In this document: positions 7,549 to 16,362 of the stretch, piece by piece | Position numbering within the stretch: the stretch's first letter is position 1 | Layout: each line of letters opens with the position of its first letter | From: Streptomyces geranii | GTDB lineage: Bacteria > Actinomycetota > Actinomycetes > Streptomycetales > Streptomycetaceae | Assembly (NCBI RefSeq): GCF_002954775.1 | Contig: NZ_PJME01000006.1 | Span: forward strand, 62,001 to 126,000 | DNA length: 64,000 bases | Direction: 5' to 3' | Made by a program: the position numbers and the translations under genes | The notes under the pieces: generated by a model | Databases searched by the model: none | What the model was told of the DNA's origin: nothing | What the model saw: the letters and a program-made list of their open reading frames with translations, nothing else

Positions 7549-8985
7549 CTACTTGCCGTCGCGGAACTTCTCCAGCAGACGCAGCCAGACCTCGCTGATC
7601 GTCGGGTAGGACGGCACCGCGTGCCACAGCCGCCCGAGCGGCACCTCTCCGGCGACGGCGATGGTCGCCGAGTGGATCAGTTCGCCGACGCCGGGGCCGA
7701 CGAAGGTCACGCCGAGGAGGGTCTCGCGGTCGAGGTCGACGACCATGCGGGCGCGTCCCCGGTAGCCGTCGGCGTACAGACCGGCGCCCGCGACCGAGGA
7801 GAACTCGACGTCGACCGCGCGCACCCGGCGGCCCGTCCGCTCGGCCTCGGCGAGGGAGAGGCCGACAGCCGACGCCTCCGGGTTGGTGAAGACGACCTGC
7901 GGGACGGCGTCGTGGTCGGCGGTGGCCGAGTGGGCGCCCCAGGGGTCGGTCTCCAGGAGCGGTACGCCGGCCGCGCGGGCGGCGATGGCGGCGCCCGCGA
8001 TCCGGGCCTGGTACTTGCCCTGGTGGGTGAGGAGGGCGCGGTGGTTGACGTCGCCGACGCCGTACAGCCACTCGCTGCCGGTGACGCGGAGGCTGTCGTC
8101 GACGGGCAGCCAGGAGCCCGGTTCGAGGCCGACCGTGTCGAGGCCGATGTCCTCGGTGCGCGGGGCCCGGCCGACGGCGAAGAGGATCTCGTCGGCCTCG
8201 ATCCGGTCGCCGGTGTCGGTGACCGCGACGACGGTGCCGTTCTCCCTGGTCACCGACGCGACCGAGGTGCCCGTACGGACGTCGGTGCCCGCCTCCGCCA
8301 GCGCCTCGGCGACCAGCTCGCCCGCGAAGGGCTCCATGCCGCGCAGCAGGCCCTTGCCGCGCACCAGCAGGGTGACCCGGGAGCCGAGGGCCTGCCAGGC
8401 GGTGGCCATCTCGACGGCGACGACCCCGCCGCCGACCACGATCAGTCTGCCGGGCACCGACTTGGCGCTGGTCGCCTCGCGGCTCGTCCAGGGCCCCACC
8501 TGGGCGAGGCCCGGCAGGTCGGGCAGCAGGGCGCTGGTGCCCGTGCACACGGCGACCGCGTGCCGGGCGGTCAGCACCTGGGTCGAGCCGTCCGCGCCGG
8601 TCACCGTCACCTCGCGGGGCCCGGCGAGGCGGCCCTGGCCCCGGTAGAGGTCGGCGCCGATGGAGTCGAGCCAGCCGATCTGTCCGTCGTCCTGCCAGTT
8701 CGAGGTCTCGTAGTCGCGGTGGGCGAGGACCGCTGCGGCGTCCAGGTCACCCTGGACGAGGTGGCTCAGGCCGGGTACGCGGCGGGCGTCGGCGCGGGCG
8801 ATCACCGGCCGCAGCAGGGCCTTGCTGGGCATGCAGGCCCAGTAGGAACACTCGCCGCCGACCAGTTCGCTCTCCACGATCGCGGTGGAGAGACCGGCCG
8901 CTCGGGTGCGGTCGGCCACGTTCTCCCCCACGGGTCCGGCACCCAGCACCACTACGTCGTACACGTTGGATTCCGTTTCCGTCAT
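7549..8985 (-). CDS. FAD-dependent pyridine nucleotide-disulfide oxidoreductase
   Basis: A 478-residue protein of the dihydrolipoamide dehydrogenase/mercuric reductase family. The FAD-binding GAGPVGE motif is at 15-21. The redox pair is Cys46 and Cys51 in ECSYWACMPSK, a CX4C motif different from the usual CxxxxC context GGTCxNxGCxPSK. An NAD(P)-binding motif VVGGGVVAVE sits mid-protein, the second FAD motif YGVGDVN follows, and the dimer-interface His-Glu region reads HAVPSYPTISE. The substrate is unknown. It is divergent from thioredoxin (129 bp), so a thiol-redox role is attractive but unproven. Confidence 0.9.
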   Translation of the reverse strand: MTETESNVYDVVVLGAGPVGENVADRTRAAGLSTAIVESELVGGECSYWACMPSKALLRPVIARADARRVPGLSHLVQGDLDAAAVLAHRDYETSNWQDDGQIGWLDSIGADLYRGQGRLAGPREVTVTGADGSTQVLTARHAVAVCTGTSALLPDLPGLAQVGPWTSREATSAKSVPGRLIVVGGGVVAVEMATAWQALGSRVTLLVRGKGLLRGMEPFAGELVAEALAEAGTDVRTGTSVASVTRENGTVVAVTDTGDRIEADEILFAVGRAPRTEDIGLDTVGLEPGSWLPVDDSLRVTGSEWLYGVGDVNHRALLTHQGKYQARIAGAAIAARAAGVPLLETDPWGAHSATADHDAVPQVVFTNPEASAVGLSLAEAERTGRRVRAVDVEFSSVAGAGLYADGYRGRARMVVDLDRETLLGVTFVGPGVGELIHSATIAVAGEVPLGRLWHAVPSYPTISEVWLRLLEKFRDGK

Positions 8986-9114
8986 GGAGCCAGTCTGGTG
9001 GGTGGTGTGGCGGGTGGCCACACGGGTACGCGCGCGGAATACGCCGTCGCCGGGACGTGTTGTGCGAGCGCGATCCACCGGCAACGACCCGACAGCAGGA
9101 AGAGGAATCAGGTC

Positions 9115-9483
<369 letters not shown>

Positions 9484-9487
9484 CCAG

Positions 9488-9511
9488 TTGAGGGGCCGCA
9501 GGCCCCCTCAA
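9488..9511. terminator. Hairpin after thioredoxin gene
   Basis: TTGAGGGGCC pairs with GGCCCCCTCAA (one bulge), starting 5 bp after the trxA stop. It is directly joined to a copy of the dispersed repeat. Confidence 0.65.
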
Positions 9512-9540
9512 GGGGCGCGGGGAACTGCGCGACCAGCCAC
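9511..9540 (+). repeat. Dispersed intergenic repeat, copy 1
   Basis: It carries the conserved tail GGGGCGCGGGGAACTGCGCG plus ACCAGCC, immediately after the trxA hairpin. The same sequence recurs at 17.4-17.7, 32.8, 54.8 and 61.1 kb. It lies between convergent genes. Confidence 0.8.
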
Positions 9541-9580
9541 GACGGTCCCGCAGTGACCCACCACCCCCTCGACGGCTCGC

Positions 9581-11026
9581 CTAGAAGGGGTACGGCGCTA
9601 CATCCCCCCGCACGGTGGTCCACCGCACGTCGGTGAACGCCTCCAAGTTCGACTCCCCACCGAACCGCGCACCGGTCCCGGAGGCAGCGACCCCACCGAA
9701 CGGCGCCACGGCCTCGTCATTGACCGTCTGGTCATTGATGTGGACGATCCCCGTCGGGATCCGCTCCGCGAGGTCGAGCCCGCGCGCGGTGTCCCGGGTG
9801 ACGATTCCGAGCGACAACCCGTACTCACCGGCGGCGGCAAGCGCGGCGGCCTCGTCGACGGTGGCGAACGAACGTACGGGCGCGACCGGCCCGAAGACCT
9901 CCTCCGCATACGCGGGGGTGCTGTCGTCGACCTCGGCGAGAACCGTCGGCCGGTAGAAGAGGTCCTCGTGCGTGCCGCCGGCGGCGAGCCTCGCGCCGCT
10001 GCCCGTGCTGGACTCCACCAGGCCGTGGATCTTGGCCAGTTGGGCGCCGTCGATGATCGGGCCGAGGTGGACCTGGGCGCGGTGCGGGTCGCCGACGGCG
10101 AGGGAGTCGGCCTTGGCGGCGAGGCGGTCGACGTACTCGCCGTAGAGCGACTGGTGGACCAGGTGGCGGCCGGTCGTCATGCAGATCTGGCCCTGGTGGA
10201 AGAAGGAGCCCCAGGCGGCGGTGGAGATGACCGCGTCGAGGTCGGCGTCCTCCAGGACGATCAGGGCGGAGTTGCCGCCGAGTTCGAGGTGGGCGCGCTT
10301 GAGGTGGCGGCCGGCCGCCTCGCCGACGGCACGGCCCGCCGCCGTGGAGCCGGTGAAGGAGATGACGGGCACGAGCGGGTCGGCGACCAGGGCCTGGCCC
10401 GCGTCAGGGCCGCCGGGCAGCACGTGCAGCAGGTCCTCGGGCAGGCCCGCCTCGGCGAAGACCGCGGCCAGGGAGAGCCCGCCGCAGACCGCCGTACGCG
10501 GGTCCGGCTTCAGAACGACCGCGTTGCCGAGCGCGAGGGCCGGGGCGACGGAGCGGATGGAGAGGATCAGCGGGGCGTTGAACGGCGAGATCACGCCGAC
10601 CACCCCGACAGGTACCCGGCGGGTGTAGGACAGCCGGGGCGCCTCGGAGGGCAGCACCTGCCCGGCGGGGCGGGAGGCGAGCGCGGCGGCCTCGTAGCAC
10701 TCCTGGGCGGCGACGTGCAGCTCGAACTCGGCCTTGCCGGGGATCGAGCCGGACTCGCGGACGATCCAGTCGCGCAACTCGTCGGCGTGCGCGGCGAAGA
10801 GGTCCCCGGCCTTGCGGAGCACCCCGGCACGGACGAAGTGCGGGGTGCGGGCCCAGGCCGCCTGGGCGCCGCGGGCCGCCTGCGCGGCCGGTCCGACGTC
10901 CTCACCGGTGGCGAGCACGACCGTGCCGAGCGCCTCGCCGGTGGCGGGCTCGCTGACGGTGTACTCGGGGCCCGACAGGGGCCGGGCGGCGTGGGACTGC
11001 CAGGTCTTGGGGTCCAGCAGCGTCAT
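9581..11026 (-). CDS. Aldehyde dehydrogenase, benzaldehyde/vanillin type
   Basis: A 481-residue NAD(P)-dependent aldehyde dehydrogenase. The catalytic Glu248 is in LELGG and the nucleophile Cys282 in GQICM. The cofactor loop FTGSTAAGR, the PFNAPL motif and the C-terminal EVFGPVAPV are all present. The Q-I-C-M nucleophile context and the overall pattern resemble benzaldehyde and vanillin dehydrogenases, so an aromatic aldehyde is the likeliest substrate. It is a single gene. The LacI regulator downstream, on the same strand, is separated by 267 bp. Confidence 0.9.
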   Translation of the reverse strand: MTLLDPKTWQSHAARPLSGPEYTVSEPATGEALGTVVLATGEDVGPAAQAARGAQAAWARTPHFVRAGVLRKAGDLFAAHADELRDWIVRESGSIPGKAEFELHVAAQECYEAAALASRPAGQVLPSEAPRLSYTRRVPVGVVGVISPFNAPLILSIRSVAPALALGNAVVLKPDPRTAVCGGLSLAAVFAEAGLPEDLLHVLPGGPDAGQALVADPLVPVISFTGSTAAGRAVGEAAGRHLKRAHLELGGNSALIVLEDADLDAVISTAAWGSFFHQGQICMTTGRHLVHQSLYGEYVDRLAAKADSLAVGDPHRAQVHLGPIIDGAQLAKIHGLVESSTGSGARLAAGGTHEDLFYRPTVLAEVDDSTPAYAEEVFGPVAPVRSFATVDEAAALAAAGEYGLSLGIVTRDTARGLDLAERIPTGIVHINDQTVNDEAVAPFGGVAASGTGARFGGESNLEAFTDVRWTTVRGDVAPYPF

Positions 11027-11169
11027 TGCGGCTCTCCGTTTCAGTCACCGGCGGGACACGCGGAGTCGACGGCATCCCTATGTGGTTGAGCGCGCAACAT
11101 CCTATGGCTTGTCAGACGGATCGGGTCGGCGAAAAGCAACGGCACTTCACACCGCCCGCCCACCAGGAC

Positions 11170-11237
11170 GCGCCCCATAGGGGCGCGGGGCTGCATCGAT
11201 CAGCGGCTCCGCCGCGGGGCGCGACCAGCCCCACCGG
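11170..11237 (+). repeat. Divergent copy of dispersed intergenic repeat
   Basis: It starts with the hairpin CGCCCC-AT-AGGGGCG, followed by GGGGCGCGGGGCTGC and, after about 25 bp of insertion, GGGGCGCGACCAGCCCCACC. This is the same element as copy 1 with its middle replaced. It lies between the ALDH and LacI genes, which have the same orientation. Confidence 0.55.
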
Positions 11238-11293
11238 ACCCGCGGACGACCCCCGACCTCACTCACCCGCCCGCCCAAGCCCAGCGCAGCGAC

Positions 11294-12361
11294 TCAACTG
11301 GAGTCGCGGTGCACCAGCGTCGCACCCAGGACGTGATGGGTCTCGGGGGTGGCACCGGGGTTGCGTACCGCGCGGTCGACGAGTTCCGCGAGGTCCCGGC
11401 CGGCCGGGAGTTCGATGTGCACCGTGCTGAGTCGGGGCCGCAGCAGCCGGCCGAGGATCAGGTCGTCGGCGCCGACCAGCGCCGTGTCGTCCGGGACGGT
11501 GACGCCCTCGTCCTGGAGGGCGCGCATCAGGAGCATCGCGTACTCGTCGTTGAACCCGAAGACGGCGTCCAGGCCGAGTTCGGGCCAGCGGGCGGCGAGC
11601 CGGGCCGCGGACTCCTCCTCGTAGGCGAGTGGCAGCACGGTCACCGTGGCGTCCGTACCCTCCAGCGCGCCGCGCACCCCGTCGAGGCGGGGCTTGGAGA
11701 AGACCTTCAGACCAGGCTCCTCGGGCACGACGACGCCGATCCGGCGGCGGCCACGGGCGTACAGGTGGGCGCCCGCGACGCGGCCGACGCCCTCGTGGTC
11801 GATGAGGAGGCTGTGCGCGCCCTCGATGCGCTCGGAGCCGAGCGTGACGACGGCCCGGGCGCCGGAGCGCTTGAGGACGGCCACGCCCTGCGGTCCGAGC
11901 CCGCCGACGGGCACGAGGACGGCGGCGGGCCGCAGTTCGGCCCAGGCCCGGGCGGCCTCGTCGCCGCGCAGGCCGACGGAGGCGTACTGGACGACGGTGT
12001 AGTCGAGGCGGCTGAGCGCCCACTGGAGTTCGTTGATGAACTGGCTGTAGAGCGGGCCGATCGGCACGTTCGGGGCGGGCATCAGGACCATGCGGCTGTG
12101 GCCGGCCCGCAGGCTGCGGGCCGCCGCGTGCGGAACGTACCCGAGTTCCTCCGCGGCCTCGTGGACGCGGCGGCGGGTGGGTTCGCTGATCCGGACGGCA
12201 CTCGTGTTGTTGAGGACGTAGGAGACGGTTGCGCGTGAGACGCCGGCCAGGCGGGCCACATCCGCGCTCGTGGGCACGGAGCGCGGTTGGGGCGCGGCCG
12301 GGGCGGCCGAATTCGGTATCTGCACCATGACGTACGGCATCTTTGCAGAAGCTCGGGGCAT
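11294..12361 (-). CDS. LacI family transcriptional regulator
   Basis: A regulator of up to 355 residues. A LacI helix-turn-helix lies near the N-terminus (TSADVARLAGVSRATVSYVL) with the hinge helix DNA-contact region following. A periplasmic-binding-protein-like ligand domain fills the rest. It probably responds to a sugar. Possible ATGs lie at 12361, 12340 and 12328. None has a good ribosome site, so the start is uncertain by up to 11 codons. Three operator-like palindromes 50-90 bp upstream suggest autoregulation. No catabolic gene is adjacent in its orientation except the ALDH downstream. Confidence 0.88.
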   Translation of the reverse strand: MPRASAKMPYVMVQIPNSAAPAAPQPRSVPTSADVARLAGVSRATVSYVLNNTSAVRISEPTRRRVHEAAEELGYVPHAAARSLRAGHSRMVLMPAPNVPIGPLYSQFINELQWALSRLDYTVVQYASVGLRGDEAARAWAELRPAAVLVPVGGLGPQGVAVLKRSGARAVVTLGSERIEGAHSLLIDHEGVGRVAGAHLYARGRRRIGVVVPEEPGLKVFSKPRLDGVRGALEGTDATVTVLPLAYEEESAARLAARWPELGLDAVFGFNDEYAMLLMRALQDEGVTVPDDTALVGADDLILGRLLRPRLSTVHIELPAGRDLAELVDRAVRNPGATPETHHVLGATLVHRDSS

Positions 12362-12412
12362 GGATCGGAGCGGGGGAACTTCGCAATCGATCCGGAAGCA
12401 AAGGCGGTTGAC

Positions 12413-12451
12413 GAAAGCGCTTGGGGAAAGCGCTTTACTGAAACGCTTCAG
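12413..12451. promoter_or_regulatory. Triple LacI-type operator
   Basis: Three operator-like palindromes are packed in 39 bp: GAAAGCGCTT at 12413-12422, GGAAAGCGCTTTAC at 12425-12438 and CTGAAACGCTTCAG at 12438-12451. AAGCGCTT and AAACGCTT with flanking GA/TC fit LacI/GalR-type operators with a central CG. They precede the LacI gene. Confidence 0.6.
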
Positions 12452-12627
12452 AAAGATCGTTCGCGGAATGCCGGAACCCGCCGGACAACGGGTTGAGCCC
12501 CTCGCCCCGAACGGCCGCGCAGCGAACGCGCTTTCCGGACAGCCCGCGCCAAGTCACGGACAGATTCCACCCGTTGACCACCTGTGCCTGCCGAGGCGGT
12601 GCCTGCGCGATTGGCCGAAACTCGCGG

Positions 12628-13305
12628 TCAATAGCGAGGCGTACCGCCCGCGATCCGGTCGACGAGGTCGATCCAGCCCGCCTCCAGGCGGGTCGTCGGC
12701 ATCCCGCACTGCTGGGTCAAGTGGTGGACAAGGGCCGGATCCAGATATCCCATCAGCGTTTTCGCGAGGAGTTCGCAGTCGGCGTCCGGAATGGCCTGCC
12801 GGAGCAGCATCGTGACGTGCGCGGACAGCACCATGCGCGGTGCGGAAGCGAAGCGGCGGCCCGGCCCGCCCTCGGCGGCCAGCTGCAGCTCCAGCTCGTC
12901 CACCATGCGGCGCAGCACCGCGACACCGAAGGCGCGCAGCCGCTCCACGGGCGGCGCACCGGGGCCGAGCGGCGGCGGGCCGGTCAGGAAGGCGGCCTGG
13001 AGCTTCTTCTCGGAGTGGTCGAGCAGGGCCATCAGCAGGCCGGTGCGGTCGCCGAAGCGCCGGAACACCGTGCCTTTGCCCACCTTCGCCGCGGCGGCCA
13101 CCGCCTCCATGGTGACGCACCCCACACCGCACTGCTCGACCAGCTGTGCGGCGGCCTCCAGGAGGCGGGCGCGGTTGCGCGCGGCGTCGGCGCGCAGGCA
13201 CGGCTCGTCGGCCTCGGGGCCGATCTCGGCGCCGAGTTGAAGCAGACGGGGCTCGTCGACCCATTCCTGAGAGGGGTTCGGGAAGGGGGGCAGGGACTCG
13301 GACAT
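12628..13305 (-). CDS. TetR family transcriptional regulator
   Basis: A 225-residue repressor. The TetR DNA-binding domain spans about 40-90: NRARLLEAAAQLVEQCG, then TMEAVAAAAKVGKGTVFRRF with the typical GKGTVFRRFG turn. The C-terminal ligand domain is helical. The first 35 residues are an atypical acidic/proline-rich extension, so translation may start further in, but no better start is visible. It is divergent from the FMN reductase, and two TetR-type palindromes fill the 127-bp gap, so it probably represses both genes. Confidence 0.9.
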   Translation of the reverse strand: MSESLPPFPNPSQEWVDEPRLLQLGAEIGPEADEPCLRADAARNRARLLEAAAQLVEQCGVGCVTMEAVAAAAKVGKGTVFRRFGDRTGLLMALLDHSEKKLQAAFLTGPPPLGPGAPPVERLRAFGVAVLRRMVDELELQLAAEGGPGRRFASAPRMVLSAHVTMLLRQAIPDADCELLAKTLMGYLDPALVHHLTQQCGMPTTRLEAGWIDLVDRIAGGTPRY

Positions 13306-13331
13306 GAAGCCAGCGTAACGCCCAGGAATGA

Positions 13332-13390
13332 AACTGGACCCTGGTCCGTTTAGCTGCTACAACTTTAAACGGACCTCGGTCCGGATCGTA
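13332..13390. promoter_or_regulatory. Two TetR operators between divergent genes
   Basis: The first site (13332-13351) reads AAC, T, GGACC, CT, GGTCC, G, TTT. The second (13366-13388) reads AAACGGACC, TC, GGTCCG, GAT. The shared core GGACC-NN-GGTCC with AAAC/GTTT flanks is a typical TetR-family operator. The sites are about 35 bp apart and lie between the TetR and FMN reductase starts. Confidence 0.75.
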
Positions 13391-13432
13391 ACGACAATGT
13401 TTCAGCCCTCTGTACAGCCCGTGGAGTCCCCC

Positions 13433-13993
13433 ATGTCTGTTCGCATCCTTGCCCTCGTCGGCAGCCTTCGCGCCGGTTCGCACAACCGCCAGCTCGCCGA
13501 GGCTGCCGTGAAGCTCGCCCCCGAGGGTGCCGAGGTCGTCCTGTACGAAGGCCTCGCCGACGTCCCGTTCTACAACGAGGACATCGACGTCGAGGGCAGC
13601 GTCCCGGCCTCCGCCGTCGCGCTGCGCGAGGCCGCCGGCACCGCCGACGCCCTGCTCTTCTTCTCCCCCGAGTACAACGGCACGATTCCGGCCGTCCTGA
13701 AGAACGCCATCGACTGGCTGTCCCGCCCCTACGGCGCCGGCGCGCTCTCCGAGAAGCCGGTCGCGGTGGTCGGTACCGCCTTCGGCCAGTTCGGTGGCGT
13801 ATGGGCGCAGGACGAGACCCGTAAGGCCGTCGGCATCGCGGGCGCCAAGGTGCTGGAGGACGTCAAGCTCTCCATCCCCGGTTCCGTGGTCCGCTTCGCC
13901 GAGACCCACCCCGCCGACGACGCAGAGGTCGCCGCGCAGCTGACCGAGGTCATCGGCCTGATCCACGGCCAGACCACGGCTGCCGCCGCCTGA
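13433..13993 (+). CDS. NADPH-dependent FMN reductase
   Basis: A 186-residue flavodoxin-like reductase. The FMN phosphate loop GSLRAGSHNRQLA (8-20) and the motif SPEYNGTIPAVLKNAIDWLS, in which the ring-contacting Glu-Tyr-Asn sits, are both intact. It transfers electrons from NAD(P)H to FMN, quinones or similar acceptors. The ATG at 13433 follows GTGGAG; an ATG further upstream lies within the operator region and is unlikely. Two TetR operators overlap its promoter region, so expression is probably induced by the ligand of the divergent TetR protein. Confidence 0.9.
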   Translation: MSVRILALVGSLRAGSHNRQLAEAAVKLAPEGAEVVLYEGLADVPFYNEDIDVEGSVPASAVALREAAGTADALLFFSPEYNGTIPAVLKNAIDWLSRPYGAGALSEKPVAVVGTAFGQFGGVWAQDETRKAVGIAGAKVLEDVKLSIPGSVVRFAETHPADDAEVAAQLTEVIGLIHGQTTAAAA

Positions 13994-14010
13994 TCGACAC
14001 GGGCACACGA

Positions 14011-14040
14011 AAGGGCCGGAGCCCACGGGCTCCGGCCCTT
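14011..14040. terminator. Strong terminator hairpin
   Basis: A perfect 13-bp stem, AAGGGCCGGAGCC with GGCTCCGGCCCTT, closed by CACG and followed by TCTCCT. It lies between the convergent FMN reductase and LLM genes. Confidence 0.85.
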
Positions 14041-14138
14041 TCTCCTGTCTCCGCAGAGCCCCTTTTCCTGACTCCACCAGGGACTCCTTCTTGTCCTCCC
14101 GGCCCCCGGCCACCGATCCGAGCCCTGCCGAGTGCGGC

Positions 14139-15020
14139 TCAGCCCAGTTCGGCCGCGCGGCGGGCCGCCGGGGCCACGAACTCCTCGATCCAGGCCGCCG
14201 GTTCGTCCGTGACCGGTCCCAGCATCACCGTCTCGATGCCGAACTTCGCGTACGGCTCGATGTCCCGGACGAAGCCGTCGACGTCGTTCTCGGCCAGCGC
14301 GCCGCCCATGTAGAGCAGGGTCCGGGTGATGTCGTCGTACGGGCGCCCGACGCTGTCGCAGTGGCCGCGCAGGACGTCGAGCTTGTGGGCGACCTCCTCC
14401 GGGCTGGTCGCGAAGAGGTTGCAGGCGTCCCCGTACCGGGCGACCAGGCGCAGCGTCTTCCGCTCCCCGCCCCCGCCGATCATGATCTCGGGGTGCGGTG
14501 AACTGACGGGCGCCGGGACGCAGAGGGTCTCGGCGAGCCGGTAATGGGCGCCCTCGAAGGCGCCGTTGGTGTCCGGGTCCCACATCTGGAGACAGATCCG
14601 CAGGGTCTCCTCCAGCCGCTCGAACCGCTCGGCCGTCGCCGGGTACGGCACCCCGAGGCCCTCGTGCTCCCGGTCGTACCAGGCGGCCCCGATCCCGAGT
14701 GTGGCCCGACCGCCGGACAGCACGTCGAGCGTGGTGGCGATCTTGGCGAGCAGTCCGGGATGGCGGTACGTCACTCCCGTCACGAGGGCGCCGAGGCGGA
14801 CCGTGGAGGTGTGGGCGGCGAGGAAGCCGAGGGTCGTGTAGGCCTCCAGCATGGGGTCCTCGGCGCCGCCGTTGAACTCCATCTGGAAGTAGTGGTCCAT
14901 GACCGTGAGCCGGTGCACCCCCGCCGCCTCGGCCGCGGCACCGGCCGCCGCCAGCTCGGGACCGAGCGCGGCGGCACCCGAGGAGTGGTTGAACCTGTTG
15001 ATGTGCACGCCGAGCCGCAT
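14139..15020 (-). CDS. LLM class F420-dependent oxidoreductase
   Basis: A 293-residue TIM-barrel protein of the bacterial luciferase-like family, of the kind usually using coenzyme F420. It has the early MRLGVHINRF strand, VMDHYFQM, the GALVTGVTYRHPGLLAKIATTLDVLS segment (given as a region at about 78-103), GRATLGIGAAW and the phosphate-contact MIGGGGERKTL. The substrate is unknown. GGAGAC lies 5 bp before the ATG. It is transcribed alone, downstream of terC on the same strand. Confidence 0.88.
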   Translation of the reverse strand: MRLGVHINRFNHSSGAAALGPELAAAGAAAEAAGVHRLTVMDHYFQMEFNGGAEDPMLEAYTTLGFLAAHTSTVRLGALVTGVTYRHPGLLAKIATTLDVLSGGRATLGIGAAWYDREHEGLGVPYPATAERFERLEETLRICLQMWDPDTNGAFEGAHYRLAETLCVPAPVSSPHPEIMIGGGGERKTLRLVARYGDACNLFATSPEEVAHKLDVLRGHCDSVGRPYDDITRTLLYMGGALAENDVDGFVRDIEPYAKFGIETVMLGPVTDEPAAWIEEFVAPAARRAAELG

Positions 15021-15089
15021 GTCCGTCTCCGTTCGCCTGCATCCAGCGGTCTTCCGCGAACGACGCTAGTTCTTGGAGCGCACACGAAG

Positions 15090-16067
15090 TCAAGCCAGGG
15101 GCCGGCCCTGGGCCCGCTCGGCCTCCTCCTGCTTCTTCGAGGCCCGCAGGCTGGTGAAGGTCGTGACGGCCAGTACGAGGACGATGAAGCCGAGCGAGAA
15201 GGGGATCGAGATCTCCGGGACGTGGACACCGGACTCGTGCAGCGCGTGCAGGACGAGTTTCACGCCGATGAAGCCGAGGATGATCGACAGGCCGTAGCTG
15301 AGGTGGACCAGCTTCTTCAGGAGGCCGCCGATGAGGAAGTACAGCTGGCGCAGACCCATCAGCGCGAAGGCGTTGGCGGTGAAGACGATGTACGGGTCCT
15401 GGGTCAGGCCGTAGATCGCGGGGATGGAGTCGAGCGCGAACAGCACGTCCGTGGAGCCGATCGCGAGCATGACGACCATCATCGGCGTCATGATCCGCTT
15501 GCCGTTCTCCACGATGAACAACTTGGTGCCGTGGTACCGGTCCGCGACACCGAACCGCTTCTCGGCCATCTTGAGCAGCTTGTTCTCTTCGTACTCCTCC
15601 TCGTGCGAGCCCTTCTTGGCGTCCTGGACCAGCTTCCAAGCGGTCCAGATGAGGAAGGCGCCGAAGATGTAGAAGACCCACGAGAAGGTGGAGATGATCG
15701 CCGCGCCGGCCGCGATGAACCCGGCCCGCAGTACGAGGGCGACCAGGACGCCGACCATCAGCACGCGCTGCTGGTACTGCGAGGGCACGGCGAACTTGCC
15801 CATGATCAGGACGAAGACGAAGAGGTTGTCGACGCTCAGCGACTTCTCGGTGATGTACCCGGCGAAGAACTCACCGGTGGGCTTGGTACCGCCGTAGATC
15901 AGCAGCCCGAGCCCGAACAGGCAGGCGAGGACAACCCACACCACGGTCCAGGTGCCGGCTTCCTTCAGGGACACGTCGTGGGGCTTGCGGCCGATGAAGA
16001 AGTCGACGGCGACGAGGACACACAGGGCGACGACAGTCAGCGCCCAGACGGTGAATGAGACGTTCAC
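15090..16067 (-). CDS. TerC family membrane protein
   Basis: A 325-residue protein with about eight to nine membrane helices and the acidic metal-site motifs of TerC: the Asp of AVDFFIG in an early helix, KSLSVDNLFVFVLIMG, and DVLFALDSIPAIYGL. Relatives (MeeF/MeeY, Alx) export manganese or load metal onto secreted enzymes; others are linked to tellurite resistance. The GTG at 16067 is chosen because TGGAG lies 6 bp upstream. An ATG at 16109 has no such site. The 295-bp region upstream is unusually long for this window. Confidence 0.92.
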   Translation of the reverse strand: MNVSFTVWALTVVALCVLVAVDFFIGRKPHDVSLKEAGTWTVVWVVLACLFGLGLLIYGGTKPTGEFFAGYITEKSLSVDNLFVFVLIMGKFAVPSQYQQRVLMVGVLVALVLRAGFIAAGAAIISTFSWVFYIFGAFLIWTAWKLVQDAKKGSHEEEYEENKLLKMAEKRFGVADRYHGTKLFIVENGKRIMTPMMVVMLAIGSTDVLFALDSIPAIYGLTQDPYIVFTANAFALMGLRQLYFLIGGLLKKLVHLSYGLSIILGFIGVKLVLHALHESGVHVPEISIPFSLGFIVLVLAVTTFTSLRASKKQEEAERAQGRPLA

Positions 16068-16362
16068 AGGTACTCCAGGGGGGAAGATGCGCAATGGCAG
16101 CGTTGTCATCTCTTGTGATCACTTCCACCCCGAAGCGGTGAACAGAGCCCCATTACCTGGCAAAATCCCGAGGTCATCGGCGGGAGCAACGTTTCGTCCG
16201 GAGCGGGCAGGACCGGGCTACCCGCCGAATGGCGGGCAAGTCCCGCCGGACGGCGGTGCGCCGACACCGGGGTCGCGCACGGATCATCGCCCTACGATCC
16301 ACGGCACCCACACCACCACCGCACACCGCACCGCACCACACGCAGCACGAGGAGCAGAAGCA

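Noticed and set aside
16068..16362. yybP-ykoY manganese riboswitch before terC
   Set aside because: The consensus loops could not be recognised by eye, so it is only proposed as a check.
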